Origin: Streptomyces actuosus
GTDB lineage: Bacteria; Actinomycetota; Actinomycetes; Streptomycetales; Streptomycetaceae
Length of the DNA stretch: 61,821 nucleotides
Direction of reading: 5' to 3'
NCBI RefSeq assembly: GCF_016921115.1
Contig: NZ_JAFFZS010000041.1
Location: 1 to 61,821 of the forward strand
Part shown: one piece after another, positions 8,686 to 29,121 of the stretch
Layout of the letters: every line of letters starts with the position of its first letter
How positions within the stretch are numbered: the stretch's first letter is position 1
Position numbers and translations under genes: made by a program
The notes under the pieces: model-generated
The model's input: only the letters and a program-made list of their open reading frames with translations
What the model was told of the DNA's origin: nothing
The model's database searches: none

Positions 8686-9105
8686 ATGACCATCGAGTGG
8701 CGTTACACCAGCGAGCAGGGGCTCGGCATCCTCTTCGTCGCCGGATACCTGGGCCCGGACGCGGTCCACCGCTTCGGCGGCGCGGTCGGCTGGGTCGTCG
8801 CGCGCGGCAGCGGCCCGGTCATCCTCGACCTGACCGAGCTGCGCAGCTGGTCCGCGGAGGGCCAGGTGGCCATCACCGAGGCCGCACGCCGGCTCGCCGA
8901 CGCGGGCCGCAGCCTGGAACTGGCCGCCATCCCCGCCGACGGTTCGCTGGTCCCGCGCGGCGACTGCCCGGACATCCCCGTCCACTGCGACCTTGCCGCC
9001 GCGCTCGCCGCCCATGCCCGGCACGCATCGGCCCCCGAGGACGGGCGGCAGGCGTGGCGCACCGACGGCTGGCCGGCCCCAGCCACCTCTCCCCTCACCG
9101 ACTGA
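8686..9105 (+). CDS. STAS-domain protein (putative anti-sigma factor antagonist)
   Basis: A 139-residue protein starting MTIEWRYTSEQGLGILFVAGYLG. The pattern GPVILDLTELRSWSAEGQVAI matches the STAS core strand and helix, with Ser residues near the usual phosphorylation site (normally DSSG, here SAEG). The C-terminal ~35 residues are low-complexity. It follows the RsbW-like gene by 35 bp with a plausible RBS (AAGGAAG), so the two probably act together, the STAS protein releasing the ATPase from its target. Confidence 0.75.
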   Translation: MTIEWRYTSEQGLGILFVAGYLGPDAVHRFGGAVGWVVARGSGPVILDLTELRSWSAEGQVAITEAARRLADAGRSLELAAIPADGSLVPRGDCPDIPVHCDLAAALAAHARHASAPEDGRQAWRTDGWPAPATSPLTD

Positions 9106-9119
9106 AGGACACCTCCGCC

Positions 9120-9476
9120 ATGAGTGAAGATCTCCCCACTTGCCCCGCATGCTCCGGTGGGTACACCTACGAGATGGGTGCGCTGCTGGTGTGCCCCGAA
9201 TGTGGGCACGAGTGGTCGCCGTCCGAGGATGATGCCTCACACGGCGCCTCCGGGGGCAAAGTGACCAAGGACGCCGTCGGCAACGTGCTGGCCGACGGCG
9301 ACACCGTGACGGTCGTCAAGACGCTGAAGGTCAAGGGCAGCCCGACCGGGATCAAGGCAGGCACCAAGGTGCGCAACATCCGTCTCGTCGACGGGGCGGA
9401 CGGCCACGACATCGACTGCAGGATCGACGGATTCGGCGCCATGCAGCTCAAGTCCAGCGTGGTCAAGAAGGTCTGA
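9120..9476 (+). CDS. phnA: PhnA-family zinc-ribbon protein (YjdM-like)
   Basis: A 118-residue protein with an N-terminal zinc ribbon (CPACSGGYTYEMGALLVCPECGHEW) and the PhnA C-terminal beta domain (KDAVGNVLADGDTVTVVKTL, then KAGTKVRNIRLVDG). The length and motif order match the YjdM/PhnA family, whose biochemical role is poorly defined; the older alkylphosphonate label should not be taken literally. It is the last gene of the ArsR operon, 14 bp after the STAS gene and ahead of a strong hairpin at 9498. Confidence 0.92.
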   Translation: MSEDLPTCPACSGGYTYEMGALLVCPECGHEWSPSEDDASHGASGGKVTKDAVGNVLADGDTVTVVKTLKVKGSPTGIKAGTKVRNIRLVDGADGHDIDCRIDGFGAMQLKSSVVKKV

Positions 9477-9497
9477 CCGGCTCCCCGCACTGCCAGG

Positions 9498-9521
9498 CCG
9501 CCCGGGGCGACCCCCGGGCGG
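9498..9521 (+). terminator. Terminator of the ArsR-SulP-PhnA operon
   Basis: A perfect 10-bp stem, CCGCCCGGGG paired with CCCCGGGCGG around a CGAC loop, 22 bases after the PhnA stop. It probably also serves the convergent zinc-ribbon gene that ends at 9619. Confidence 0.75.
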
Positions 9522-9618
9522 TCTCGCGTACACGCGGCCTCGACCGCGGGCCACGGACCCCGCTGCCGGTCTGCCTTGGTTCGCCCGTCGTGCCGGGTCG
9601 GTTCCGCAGGGCCGCGTG

Positions 9619-9822
9619 TCAGTCCCGGTGGGCACCCGCGGCCGGATCGGCGTTGCGCTCCGACCGGGCTGGACGGTCGCCGAAGGACAGCCGGAGCATG
9701 CGGGCGTTTCCGCAGCGCGGGCAGCTGCCGTCCGGGCCGACGGCGGTGGGGCGGCACTTCAGACGGCATGCGGGGCACTTCATCCAGGCCACGCCGACGC
9801 CGCGCAGCGGGGTGATCCTCAC
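9619..9822 (-). CDS. Small zinc-ribbon protein
   Basis: A 67-residue protein with two Cys pairs: CPAC, then after about 15 residues CPRC, plus an extra Cys in CRLKC. The start chosen is GTG 9822, because GGAGGAGG lies five bases upstream. An ATG at 9846 would put the start inside the palindrome and leave no RBS. It is divergent from the second ArsR gene, with the 44-bp palindrome in the shared promoter region, so it is probably controlled by that ArsR. It is a zinc-ribbon protein like PhnA in the neighbouring operon. No enzyme activity is suggested. Confidence 0.65.
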   Translation of the reverse strand: MRITPLRGVGVAWMKCPACRLKCRPTAVGPDGSCPRCGNARMLRLSFGDRPARSERNADPAAGAHRD

Positions 9823-9835
9823 ACAAACCTCCTCC

Positions 9836-9879
9836 GATGACCTCATGAATTGCTAATATTAGCAATTCATGAGGTCATC
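9836..9879. promoter_or_regulatory. Perfect 44-bp palindrome containing ArsR operator core
   Basis: Two exactly complementary 22-base arms meet between bases 9857 and 9858. The central 20 bases carry AATTGC-N8-GCAATT, the same core as at 5616-5635. The outer arms add GATGACCTCATG and its complement. It lies between the divergent zinc-ribbon gene and the second ArsR gene in an AT-rich island, so it is a strong candidate operator, possibly with two bound dimers. Confidence 0.85.
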
Positions 9880-10035
9880 ACCATCGGGCCCCGGGCCCCG
9901 CATCCCGGGTGCGGGTTCGGCATGGCCGGTGCCGCAGGCGAGGATGGGCCACATGTTCTTGACGAGTGGATGGACGCGATGCGCCGAGCTCCGGCCGATG
10001 GTGCCGTGCTGCTGTGTCGGAGAGGAGGCGGCACG

Positions 10036-10389
10036 GTGAGTACGCCGCTGTACCAGCTGAAGGCCGAGTTCTTCAAGACGCTGGGCCATCCGGCCCGTAT
10101 CCGGGTCCTGGAGTTGCTGAGCGAGCGCGAGCACGCGGTCGCGGAGATGCTGCCCGAGGTGGGAATCGAGCCCGCGCACCTGTCCCAGCAACTGGCCGTG
10201 CTGCGCCGGGCGAACCTGGTCAAGACCCGCAAGGAGGGCTCGACCGTGTACTACTCGCTGACCAGCCCGCAGGTCGCGGAGCTGCTGCGGGTCGCGCGGA
10301 CCATCCTGTCCGGCTTGCTCGCCGGGCAAGCCGAACTGCTGGCCGATCTTCAGGCCACCCAAGGAGGCACGAAGCCGCCGTCGCGGTGA
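10036..10389 (+). CDS. ArsR/SmtB family transcriptional regulator (copy 2)
   Basis: A 117-residue paralogue of the regulator at 5732. It shares PLYQxKAEFFxxLGHPxRIRVLELL, the recognition segment LSQQLAVLRRANLV and the wing KEGSTVYYSL. It has no Cys. GTG 10036 was chosen because AGAGGAGG lies upstream and the N-terminus then matches copy 1. The open frame extends further upstream, but that part crosses the palindrome and a GC-rich leader and is unlikely to be translated. It is divergent from the zinc-ribbon gene and convergent with antA. It probably regulates both local promoters and may cross-bind the SulP operon operator. Confidence 0.92.
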   Translation: MSTPLYQLKAEFFKTLGHPARIRVLELLSEREHAVAEMLPEVGIEPAHLSQQLAVLRRANLVKTRKEGSTVYYSLTSPQVAELLRVARTILSGLLAGQAELLADLQATQGGTKPPSR

Positions 10390-10596
10390 CGGCCTGGAAC
10401 GGCGACCGCCCCTCGCGAGGTGGACGGCGGGCTCAGGCCGTCGGCACGAGGAACGAGGACGCCGTCTGCGGGAATCGTGCGGTGGCGGCCTCGGCGGCGG
10501 GCCTCGACCCGTGCCCGCGCTGCGGGCCCTTGGGCCACGCGGTGTTCGAGCCACGGGTCTTCCGTGCCGGCCCTGCCGGCGGGGCGGGGTGCACCG

Positions 10597-10620
10597 GCGC
10601 GTGCCAGGTGCGGCACGCGC
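10597..10620. terminator. Terminator between second ArsR gene and antA
   Basis: A 9-bp perfect stem GCGCGTGCC / GGCACGCGC with a 6-base loop, between the convergent ArsR gene (ending 10389) and antA (ending 10656). It lies 36 bases past the antA stop. Confidence 0.6.
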
Positions 10621-10655
10621 GTCGGATGCCTCCGTCCGGGGCGCTCCGGGGTGGT

Positions 10656-11177
10656 TCAGGCGGCGTGCGGCTGCCACGCCTCCTGGAAACGCCGGCGGGC
10701 TCGGTACAGGCGGGAGCGGACGGTCCCCACGGGCAGGGAGAGCGTCGCCGCCATCTCGTCCTCGTTCAGGCCGTAGAACCGCAGCGCGAGGACCTGGCGA
10801 TGCTGTTCGGAGAGCCGGTCGAACACATCGTTGATGTGCACGGCGTCCAGCGGGTTCTCCAGCGGGCCGGAGTCCACCTGGAGACTGGCGGCCTCCTCGC
10901 GCAGCCGCTTGGCGGTGCGGACGGCCTCGCGGGTCGTGACGGCGCGGACCCAGCCGTAGAAGGCGGCGGGTTCGCGCAGTGAGCCGAGGCCGCGGTAGAT
11001 GGCCAGCAGTGCCTCCTGGACGGCGTCGGAGCCGTTGTCTCCCGCGATGGGGAAGCACACCCGAGCGACGTACGGCGTGATTTCGGTGAGCAGGTCGTTC
11101 ATCGCGCGGTGGTCGCCGGCCCGGGCCCGGGAGACCAACGCGGCGACGACGGTGGGGGGTTCGTTCTGGGACTTCAT
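10656..11177 (-). CDS. antA: ECF RNA polymerase sigma factor AntA
   Basis: A 173-residue sigma-70-family factor with region 2 (ITPYVARVCFPIAGDNGSDA, then AFYGWVRAV) and region 4 (LSEQHRQVLALRFYGLNEDE, then LPVGTVRSRLYRARRRF). It occupies the antA position next to antB and matches sigma-AntA, the orphan ECF factor known to drive the precursor genes antGF and antHIJKLMNO. The C-terminus is ...WQPHAA; a terminal Ala-Ala is the reported ClpXP recognition feature of sigma-AntA. The start is ATG 11177, with AAGGAG upstream; the longer frame to 11285 looks untranslated. It follows antB by 119 bp on the same strand, consistent with an antBA operon. No anti-sigma gene is adjacent. Confidence 0.93.
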   Translation of the reverse strand: MKSQNEPPTVVAALVSRARAGDHRAMNDLLTEITPYVARVCFPIAGDNGSDAVQEALLAIYRGLGSLREPAAFYGWVRAVTTREAVRTAKRLREEAASLQVDSGPLENPLDAVHINDVFDRLSEQHRQVLALRFYGLNEDEMAATLSLPVGTVRSRLYRARRRFQEAWQPHAA

Positions 11178-11296
11178 CGTGGACGGGTGCTCCTTGGCAG
11201 AGGGAGGCCGGAGGCGTGGGGCGCGAGCGTCTCCCGCGCGAGCGACGGGTCGCGGGCGCGCCGGACGTGGGACCGGCCGGGACACCGCCGCGGTCG

Positions 11297-12607
11297 TCAG
11301 GCCGTCGGGACGGAGACGGGCCGTTCCTCGTCGGCGAGGGAGAGCAGCGTGCCGCGGACGTCGTCGCGCAGCTCGGCCATGAACGCCGGGCTGAAGCAGG
11401 CCGTGTGGTGGGGGAACTCGACGGCCAGGCGCCCGTCGAAGGAAACCACGCAGGCCATCAGCGGGCTGCGGCCGGCCTGGGGGAAGTAGTGCTCGCGGGC
11501 CGGCACCAGCCTGACATCGGTCATGCGCAGGCCGTCGGGGAGCCGGGGGCCGGGTACCAGGCCCATGTTCGTGACGATGACCGTGCCCAGCTGGAGCGTG
11601 GGGTGCCGGGGGACGTCCGGCATGATCCGCATTTCATGGAAGTGATCGCCCCGGTCGAGGAATTCCCGCACCCCGTGGCCCACGTGCCGGGCCAGCGCGA
11701 CCGGGTCGCTGTCGTCCCGCACCTCCACCGCCCGGACGTGGGCGGTGACCGCGGCGACCATGACCTCCGGGGGGAGCGGTGGAGCCAGACGCGAACGCAG
11801 GTCGACGGGTGACATGCAGCGCAGGACCCGCGGCCCGGTGCCACCGAGGCGGCGTCGGGCCGCGATGAGGACGGCGGCGCCGACCAGGCCGTGCACCGAC
11901 AGCCCGGCGGCACGGGCCGACCGGCGCAGCCGACCGGTCTGTTCGGCGTCCAGGAGCAGTCGCTGGATCTCGATGCGCTGCTCCTCCCCGGTGTCACCGG
12001 CGGCGGGAACGTCATAGGTGAGGAGCTCCACCGGGCCGCCGGACTCCTCGATGCGGCGTTCGAGATACCGCGCGACGTCTGCCGGGTCGGCGGGCGGCAG
12101 CAGGGTGCTGACGGGAGCGGGAAGGTCGGTGGCCGGCTCCGGGACCGGGAGGCCCGTGGCCGGTAGATCCGCCCGGGCCGGGTCGGCGTAGTCCCGGTAG
12201 CGGTCCCACATGGCGTTGAGCAGGGCTATCGCGCTGTGTCCGTCGGTGATGACGTGGTCGACGACGAGGACGAACAGATGCCGGTCCCCGCCGGGGGCGC
12301 TGACGAGGGTGGCGCGGGCCAGTGGGCCACCCACCGGCAGCGGGTCGTTGAGCTCCTCCGCGTACGCCTCGTCCCCGCCGGCCCTGACACGCAGCTTCGG
12401 CCGCTCCCTCTCGGGCAGCAGCGTCAGGGCATGGCCGGTGGTCGCCGGGACGATCCTGGTCAGCAAGGTCGGCCGCTCGGCCGTGACGCTGTCGAACGCC
12501 GCCGCCAGTACGTCGGCGTCGACGGGCCCGTCCAGGGCGCACGACACCACGGCCCGGCTTCTCTGGGCGACGTACAGGCCTTCCACGGGACACAGTTCGC
12601 GTTGCAT
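11297..12607 (-). CDS. antB: Antimycin C-8 acyltransferase AntB
   Basis: A 436-residue condensation-domain-like acyltransferase. The active-site HxxxDG motif is present as DHVITDGHS, in the context LFVLVVDHVITDG, and PVDLRSRLAPPLPPEVMV resembles the later conserved region of PapA5/condensation proteins. AntB esterifies the C-8 hydroxyl of the antimycin dilactone with varied acyl groups, the last step of assembly. ATG 12607 (MQRELCPVEGLYVAQ) was chosen because GGAGAGAAAGG lies upstream and the homologous N-terminus begins there; the frame upstream to 12781 lacks support. It is transcribed divergently from antC. Confidence 0.93.
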   Translation of the reverse strand: MQRELCPVEGLYVAQRSRAVVSCALDGPVDADVLAAAFDSVTAERPTLLTRIVPATTGHALTLLPERERPKLRVRAGGDEAYAEELNDPLPVGGPLARATLVSAPGGDRHLFVLVVDHVITDGHSAIALLNAMWDRYRDYADPARADLPATGLPVPEPATDLPAPVSTLLPPADPADVARYLERRIEESGGPVELLTYDVPAAGDTGEEQRIEIQRLLLDAEQTGRLRRSARAAGLSVHGLVGAAVLIAARRRLGGTGPRVLRCMSPVDLRSRLAPPLPPEVMVAAVTAHVRAVEVRDDSDPVALARHVGHGVREFLDRGDHFHEMRIMPDVPRHPTLQLGTVIVTNMGLVPGPRLPDGLRMTDVRLVPAREHYFPQAGRSPLMACVVSFDGRLAVEFPHHTACFSPAFMAELRDDVRGTLLSLADEERPVSVPTA

Positions 12608-12637
12608 GCACACAGCCTTTCTCTCCGCCGGCACGCA

Positions 12638-12655
12638 CCGGGCGGAATCGCCCGG
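12638..12655. promoter_or_regulatory. Inverted repeat in the antB leader
   Basis: CCGGGCG-GAAT-CGCCCGG is a perfect 7-bp-arm inverted repeat 31 bases upstream of the antB start codon. It could be an operator for an activator or repressor of antBA, or a hairpin in the leader transcript. Function is inferred from position only. Confidence 0.4.
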
Positions 12656-13672
12656 AGGGCTCTCCGTGCTCGTTTTTCGAATTACCCGCGCACGCCGGAA
12701 TGGCATGCCGGGGGACAGCCCTGGTCGAGCAAACGCTTTTCCTTCGTGGAAACCGACGGGGCGGGCTCGTGGCGACTCCACCGGGCCGGTACGGGAGCCG
12801 ACTCGCGCCCCCGGTATCGGTTTTCCCGCACTCGTCCCCGTTCAGAACTCATTCCTGTCGCTGTCCGCGTCGGACACCGCGGCACTGGCCGAGGGGCCGC
12901 CCGGCCCACCCCTTCGCCCGTCCCGTCCGGCATCGCCCGACGACGGCACCACGTCCCCGCGACCGGCGCGGTGCCGGGCGGGCAGAGATGCCGGCACGGT
13001 CCGCGACGGGCCCGTCCGGCGTGTACGCCGCCTCGGCACGGCGCACCCACTGGGGGCCGCCGCCTCCCGACTCGTCGCATATTTCCACACCCTGGTTGTG
13101 AACAGGCAGCCTGAAAGGGCAAGTTGACTGATTCATGCTGCGGCGGGGGCATAACCCGACGGCATACGGCACGACCTTCCGGGTCGCTGTCGCGGGCCCG
13201 GAGCAGCGCCCCGGCCGACCGCGGCCGGAAGCGCGGCACTCGTGCGCCGAGGACGGCCACCACCGGCCCCGAGCACCTCACGCGGCGGCGACCCCGACGG
13301 CACGTCCCCTTCACCCCGCGCACGGGACCGCTTCACACGGATCGCCGCGTTCGGCAACAGCGCCTCGGCAGAGGATGTCTCAAATCAATTCCCGCCGCCG
13401 GTAATCATGCCCGAAGCAGGAACAGAGTATTTCCCCAACGTTTCCCTGGAGCTGTTCAAAACGGGCCGGTACGCCCTTGACTGCCCCGCTCCCGGTCATG
13501 CAAAGTGATGCGGCGGACGGTGATCGTTCATTGTGAAACAAATTCCGCGCTCTGCCGCGCACCCCGACTTTCGCATCCAATGCACCGCCTCGACGGTGCG
13601 TCCGCCGTCCGGCGCTCAGCCGGTACTTCCCAGTGAACCGTGTGAAACCGCTCGCCATTGAGGGTTGGTGCC
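12656..13672. other. Intergenic region between divergent antB and antC
   Basis: About 1 kb with no supported gene. It must hold the promoters for antBA and antCDE. A weak match to the PAS-LuxR box (12 of 16) sits at 12709-12724. No clear hairpin was seen. Confidence 0.5.
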
Positions 13673-25985
<12,313 letters not shown>

Positions 25986-26063
25986 GCCTCGGTGCCGACG
26001 ATCTCTCGCCGTCGACCCGACGCACCTCCCACCTCCCCCACCGAACGCTCAGGAGACCCTGCC

Positions 26064-27287
26064 TTGTCCAAGGACCTGTACGACCTCGGCGGCGCCCCCG
26101 AACTCGGAACGGCCCCCAAGCGGATGTACGCCTCCCTGATCCGCCGTGAGCGCTACGGCGAGCCGGTCGACGCCTTCCGGACCGAAGTGGTGGACGTACC
26201 GCCGGTGCGGCCGGGCCAGGTGCTGATCAAGGTGATGGCGGCCGGCGTCAACTACAACAACGTGTGGGCGGCGCTGGGTTCACCGCTGGACGTGATCGGG
26301 GCCCGGCAGAAGGCGGGCTCCACCGAGGACTTCCACATCGGCGGCTCCGACCTGTCCGGCATCGTGTGGGCCGTCGGGGAGGGTGCTCGCGGGGTGAAGC
26401 CCGGCGACGAGGTCGTCGCTCTGGCCTGCCGCTGGGACGAGTCCGCCGAGGACATCCGGCTGGGTGCCGACCCCGTCACCTCCTCGTCGCTGCGGGTGTG
26501 GGGCTATGAGGAGAACTACGGCTCGTTCGCCCAGTTCGCCGTCGTCGACGACTACATGTGCCACCCCAAGCCGGCCCGGCTGTCCTGGGCCGCCGCATCC
26601 TGCTACATGGCCACGGCGGCGACCGCCTACCGCCAGCTCTTCGGATGGCACCCGCACACCGTGCGGCCGGGCGACCCCGTGCTGATCTGGGGTGGTGCCG
26701 GCGGCCTGGGCAGTATCGCCATCCAGCTGGTGCGGCACGTCGGCGGTATTCCGGTGGCCGTCGTCTCCAGCACGGAGCGCGGCGAGTTCTGCATGCGGCT
26801 GGGCGCTCAGGGCTACATCGACCGGCGCGAGTTCGACCACTGGGGGCGGTTGCCCGACACCGCCGACGAGACGGCGATGAGTGCCTGGCTGTCGGGGGCG
26901 CGGGCCTTCGGGCGCCGCTTCTGGGAGGTGCTCGGCGAGCGCCGGGCCCCGCGGATCGTGCTGGAGCACTCCGGGGCCGACACCATTCCGACCTCGGTCT
27001 ACCTGTGCGACAACGCGGGCATGGTGGTCATCTGCGGCGGCACGACCGGCTACAACGGCGACGTGGACCTGCGGTTCCTGTGGATGCGGCAGAAGCGGTT
27101 GCAGGGATCGCACGTCGCCAGTCTGCGCGAGGCCCGTGAGGTGACACGGCTGATCGACCAGGGCGCGATCGACCCGTGCCTGTCCCGGACGTTCGGCTTC
27201 GAGGAGATCGGGCTGGCCCACCAGCTCCTGCACGAGAACCGGCACCCTGCGGGCAACATGGCGGTCCTGGTCAACGCGAGCGCGTGA
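26064..27287 (+). CDS. antE: Crotonyl-CoA carboxylase/reductase homologue AntE
   Basis: A 407-residue CCR that reductively carboxylates 2-enoyl-CoAs with NADPH and CO2 to give alkylmalonyl-CoA extenders for AntD. The AAGVNYNNVWAALG segment keeps the CO2-site Asn, RVWGYEENYGSFAQF keeps the aromatic-Glu pair, and EHSGADTIPTS keeps the His. The nucleotide site is WGGAGGLGS. TTG 26064 was chosen because AGGAG lies about eight bases upstream and LSKDLYDLGGAPELG aligns with CCR N-termini; the longer frame from 25992 has no RBS. It sits 78 bp after antD and ends at a strong hairpin shared with antF. Confidence 0.93.
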   Translation: MSKDLYDLGGAPELGTAPKRMYASLIRRERYGEPVDAFRTEVVDVPPVRPGQVLIKVMAAGVNYNNVWAALGSPLDVIGARQKAGSTEDFHIGGSDLSGIVWAVGEGARGVKPGDEVVALACRWDESAEDIRLGADPVTSSSLRVWGYEENYGSFAQFAVVDDYMCHPKPARLSWAAASCYMATAATAYRQLFGWHPHTVRPGDPVLIWGGAGGLGSIAIQLVRHVGGIPVAVVSSTERGEFCMRLGAQGYIDRREFDHWGRLPDTADETAMSAWLSGARAFGRRFWEVLGERRAPRIVLEHSGADTIPTSVYLCDNAGMVVICGGTTGYNGDVDLRFLWMRQKRLQGSHVASLREAREVTRLIDQGAIDPCLSRTFGFEEIGLAHQLLHENRHPAGNMAVLVNASA

Positions 27288-27298
27288 CCCGCGCGAGG

Positions 27299-27326
27299 GG
27301 CACCGCACCCTCGGGTGCGGTGCCCT
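27299..27326. terminator. Bidirectional terminator between antE and antF
   Basis: A perfect 12-bp stem GGGCACCGCACC / GGTGCGGTGCCC with a CTCG loop lies between the convergent antE (ending 27287) and antF (ending 27336). Confidence 0.9.
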
Positions 27327-27335
27327 CCCGTGCCG

Positions 27336-28820
27336 TCAGTCGCCGTCCCGGAGCAGCTTCTTGATGATCTTCCCCGCGGGGTTGCGAGGCACCTGATCGA
27401 TGAACTCGATCCGCCGGGGCCGCTTGTAGGGGGCGAGGTTGCCCGCGAGGTGGGTGAGGAGCTCACGCTCACCGGTGCCGTCCTCGGCGACGACGTACGC
27501 CAGCGGGATCTCGCCGTAGTCCTCGTCCGGGACGCCCACGACCGCCGCGTCCCTGACCGCCGGGTGGGCCAGCAGGGCCCGTTCGATCTCGGAGGGGTAG
27601 ACGTTCTGGCCCGCCCGGATGATCAGGTCCTTGCTGCGGTCCACCAGATGGATGCGGCCGTCCTCGTCGACGAAGCCGAGGTCTCCCGTCTGCGCCCAGC
27701 CGTCGAGGAACACCTCCCGTGTGGCGGCGGGATCGTCCCAGTAGCCCTGCATGAGACCGGGGCCGCGGACCACGATCTGCCCGATCTGCCCGCGCGGCAC
27801 CTCCCGGCCGGTCCGGTCGACGGCCCGCGCCGACATGCCCGGGACGACCCGCCCGCACGGGATGCGCTCGGCCACCTCTGCGGGCGCCGGGTGCTCGTCG
27901 GGGCCGAGGGTCACGAAGGGGCCGCCGACCTCCGTCATGCCGTACACCTGCCGGAAACCGCAGCCGAGGCGGGCCACGGCGTCGGCATACACGTCCGGGG
28001 GCATCGGGGCGGCGCCGTACAGGACCTCCCGCAGCGAGGACAGGTCGGTGCTGTGGGACGCCTTCGCCCGCAGCATGAAGCGCAGCATCTGCGGCACCAG
28101 CCACATGTGAGTGGCCCGGTGCCGTTCGACCGCTGCGAGGGCCTTCTGGGGCGTGAAGCCCGGCAGCAGGACGACGGTCGCGCCGGCCGCGAGATAGGTG
28201 AGCGAGACGACCATGCTGCCGTGGTAGAGCGGGCAGCAGTTGACCATCACCACATGGTCGTCCGGGCGGGCCACGGCGAGCCAGCCGAGGCCGATGGCGC
28301 GGAAGGACCCCTCGTCGACGGTGACACCCTTGGCCCGGCCGGTCGTCGCCGAGGTGTGCAGGACGGCGACGGGCTCGGAGTCGGGCAGGACCGGCAGCTC
28401 GACCGGCGCGGCGACCGTACCGAGCGCGGCGAAGGCCGGCTTGTCGAACGCCAAGCGGATACGGACGCTGCCCGGCAGCACCGGGTGCCGGTCCAGCAGG
28501 TCCGACTCGCCCAGCACCGCGACGGCACCGACCCGTTCGACGATCCCGGCCACCTCCGGAACGGCGAGGCTGTGGTTCAGCGGCACGAACAGGGCGCCGA
28601 GGCGGGCCAGCGCGAAGTAGCACTCCAGCACCTCGATGCGGTCCTGGGACAGAACGGCGACGCGGTCTCCGCGCGCGATGCCGAGGCCGGCCAGGCCCCG
28701 GGCGAGTTCGGCGGTGCGCTCGGCGAACTCGCTCCAGGTGACACTGCGGTGCTCGTCGACGAGGGCGACCCGGTCGGCGAAGCACTGACGGTTGCGCTCC
28801 AGCAGCTGGGTCAGCCACAT
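27336..28820 (-). CDS. antF: Acyl-CoA/AMP ligase AntF (anthranilate activation)
   Basis: A 494-residue ANL-superfamily ligase. The P-loop is LHTSATTGRAKGV (usual TSGTTG, here Ala for Gly). VYGMTEVGGP, GWAQTGDLGFVDEDGRIHLVD and the C-terminal lysine motif RNPAGKIIKK are intact. In antimycin biosynthesis AntF adenylates anthranilate and loads it onto AntG. ATG 28820 overlaps the antG stop (TGATG), so antGF are translationally coupled. No signal or membrane segment is present. Confidence 0.94.
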   Translation of the reverse strand: MWLTQLLERNRQCFADRVALVDEHRSVTWSEFAERTAELARGLAGLGIARGDRVAVLSQDRIEVLECYFALARLGALFVPLNHSLAVPEVAGIVERVGAVAVLGESDLLDRHPVLPGSVRIRLAFDKPAFAALGTVAAPVELPVLPDSEPVAVLHTSATTGRAKGVTVDEGSFRAIGLGWLAVARPDDHVVMVNCCPLYHGSMVVSLTYLAAGATVVLLPGFTPQKALAAVERHRATHMWLVPQMLRFMLRAKASHSTDLSSLREVLYGAAPMPPDVYADAVARLGCGFRQVYGMTEVGGPFVTLGPDEHPAPAEVAERIPCGRVVPGMSARAVDRTGREVPRGQIGQIVVRGPGLMQGYWDDPAATREVFLDGWAQTGDLGFVDEDGRIHLVDRSKDLIIRAGQNVYPSEIERALLAHPAVRDAAVVGVPDEDYGEIPLAYVVAEDGTGERELLTHLAGNLAPYKRPRRIEFIDQVPRNPAGKIIKKLLRDGD

Positions 28821-29068
28821 CACGCGCCGCCCGAGGAACCGGCGACGGCGCGGTCGGCGAGGAAGCTCTCGTAGTCGCCGATGGTGCGCAGCGTCTCCAT
28901 GTCGGCGGCGGTGATCTCCACGCCCGTGCGCTGCTCGACGAGGAGCACCAGGCGCACCAGGTCTCCGGAGTCGATGCCGCTGCCGGCGAGGTCGACGTCG
29001 TCGCCGAGGGTGTCCGCGTACTCGCTGGTACCCGTGAGCTCGACCAGCAACTCCCGGATGGTGCTCAT
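28820..29068 (-). CDS. antG: Discrete acyl carrier protein AntG
   Basis: An 82-residue acidic carrier protein with the phosphopantetheine Ser at residue 34 in GIDSGDLVRL (DSG rather than the common DSL). It carries anthranilate during oxidation by AntHIJKL and delivers 3-formamidosalicylate to AntC. It is the first gene of the antGF operon and is divergent from antH. The predicted promoter lies 54-83 bases upstream. No dedicated phosphopantetheinyl transferase gene is seen in the window, so priming must come from elsewhere. Confidence 0.94.
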   Translation of the reverse strand: MSTIRELLVELTGTSEYADTLGDDVDLAGSGIDSGDLVRLVLLVEQRTGVEITAADMETLRTIGDYESFLADRAVAGSSGGA

Positions 29069-29121
29069 GGTGTTCCCCTTTCGTCGGCGCCGCGCGCGTC
29101 GCGTCCACTTCTCACCCGGAG

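Noticed and set aside
12709..12724. A 12-of-16 match to the PAS-LuxR box upstream of antB
   Set aside because: The match is asymmetric and in GC-rich sequence, so it could be chance. Kept only as something to include in a footprint.
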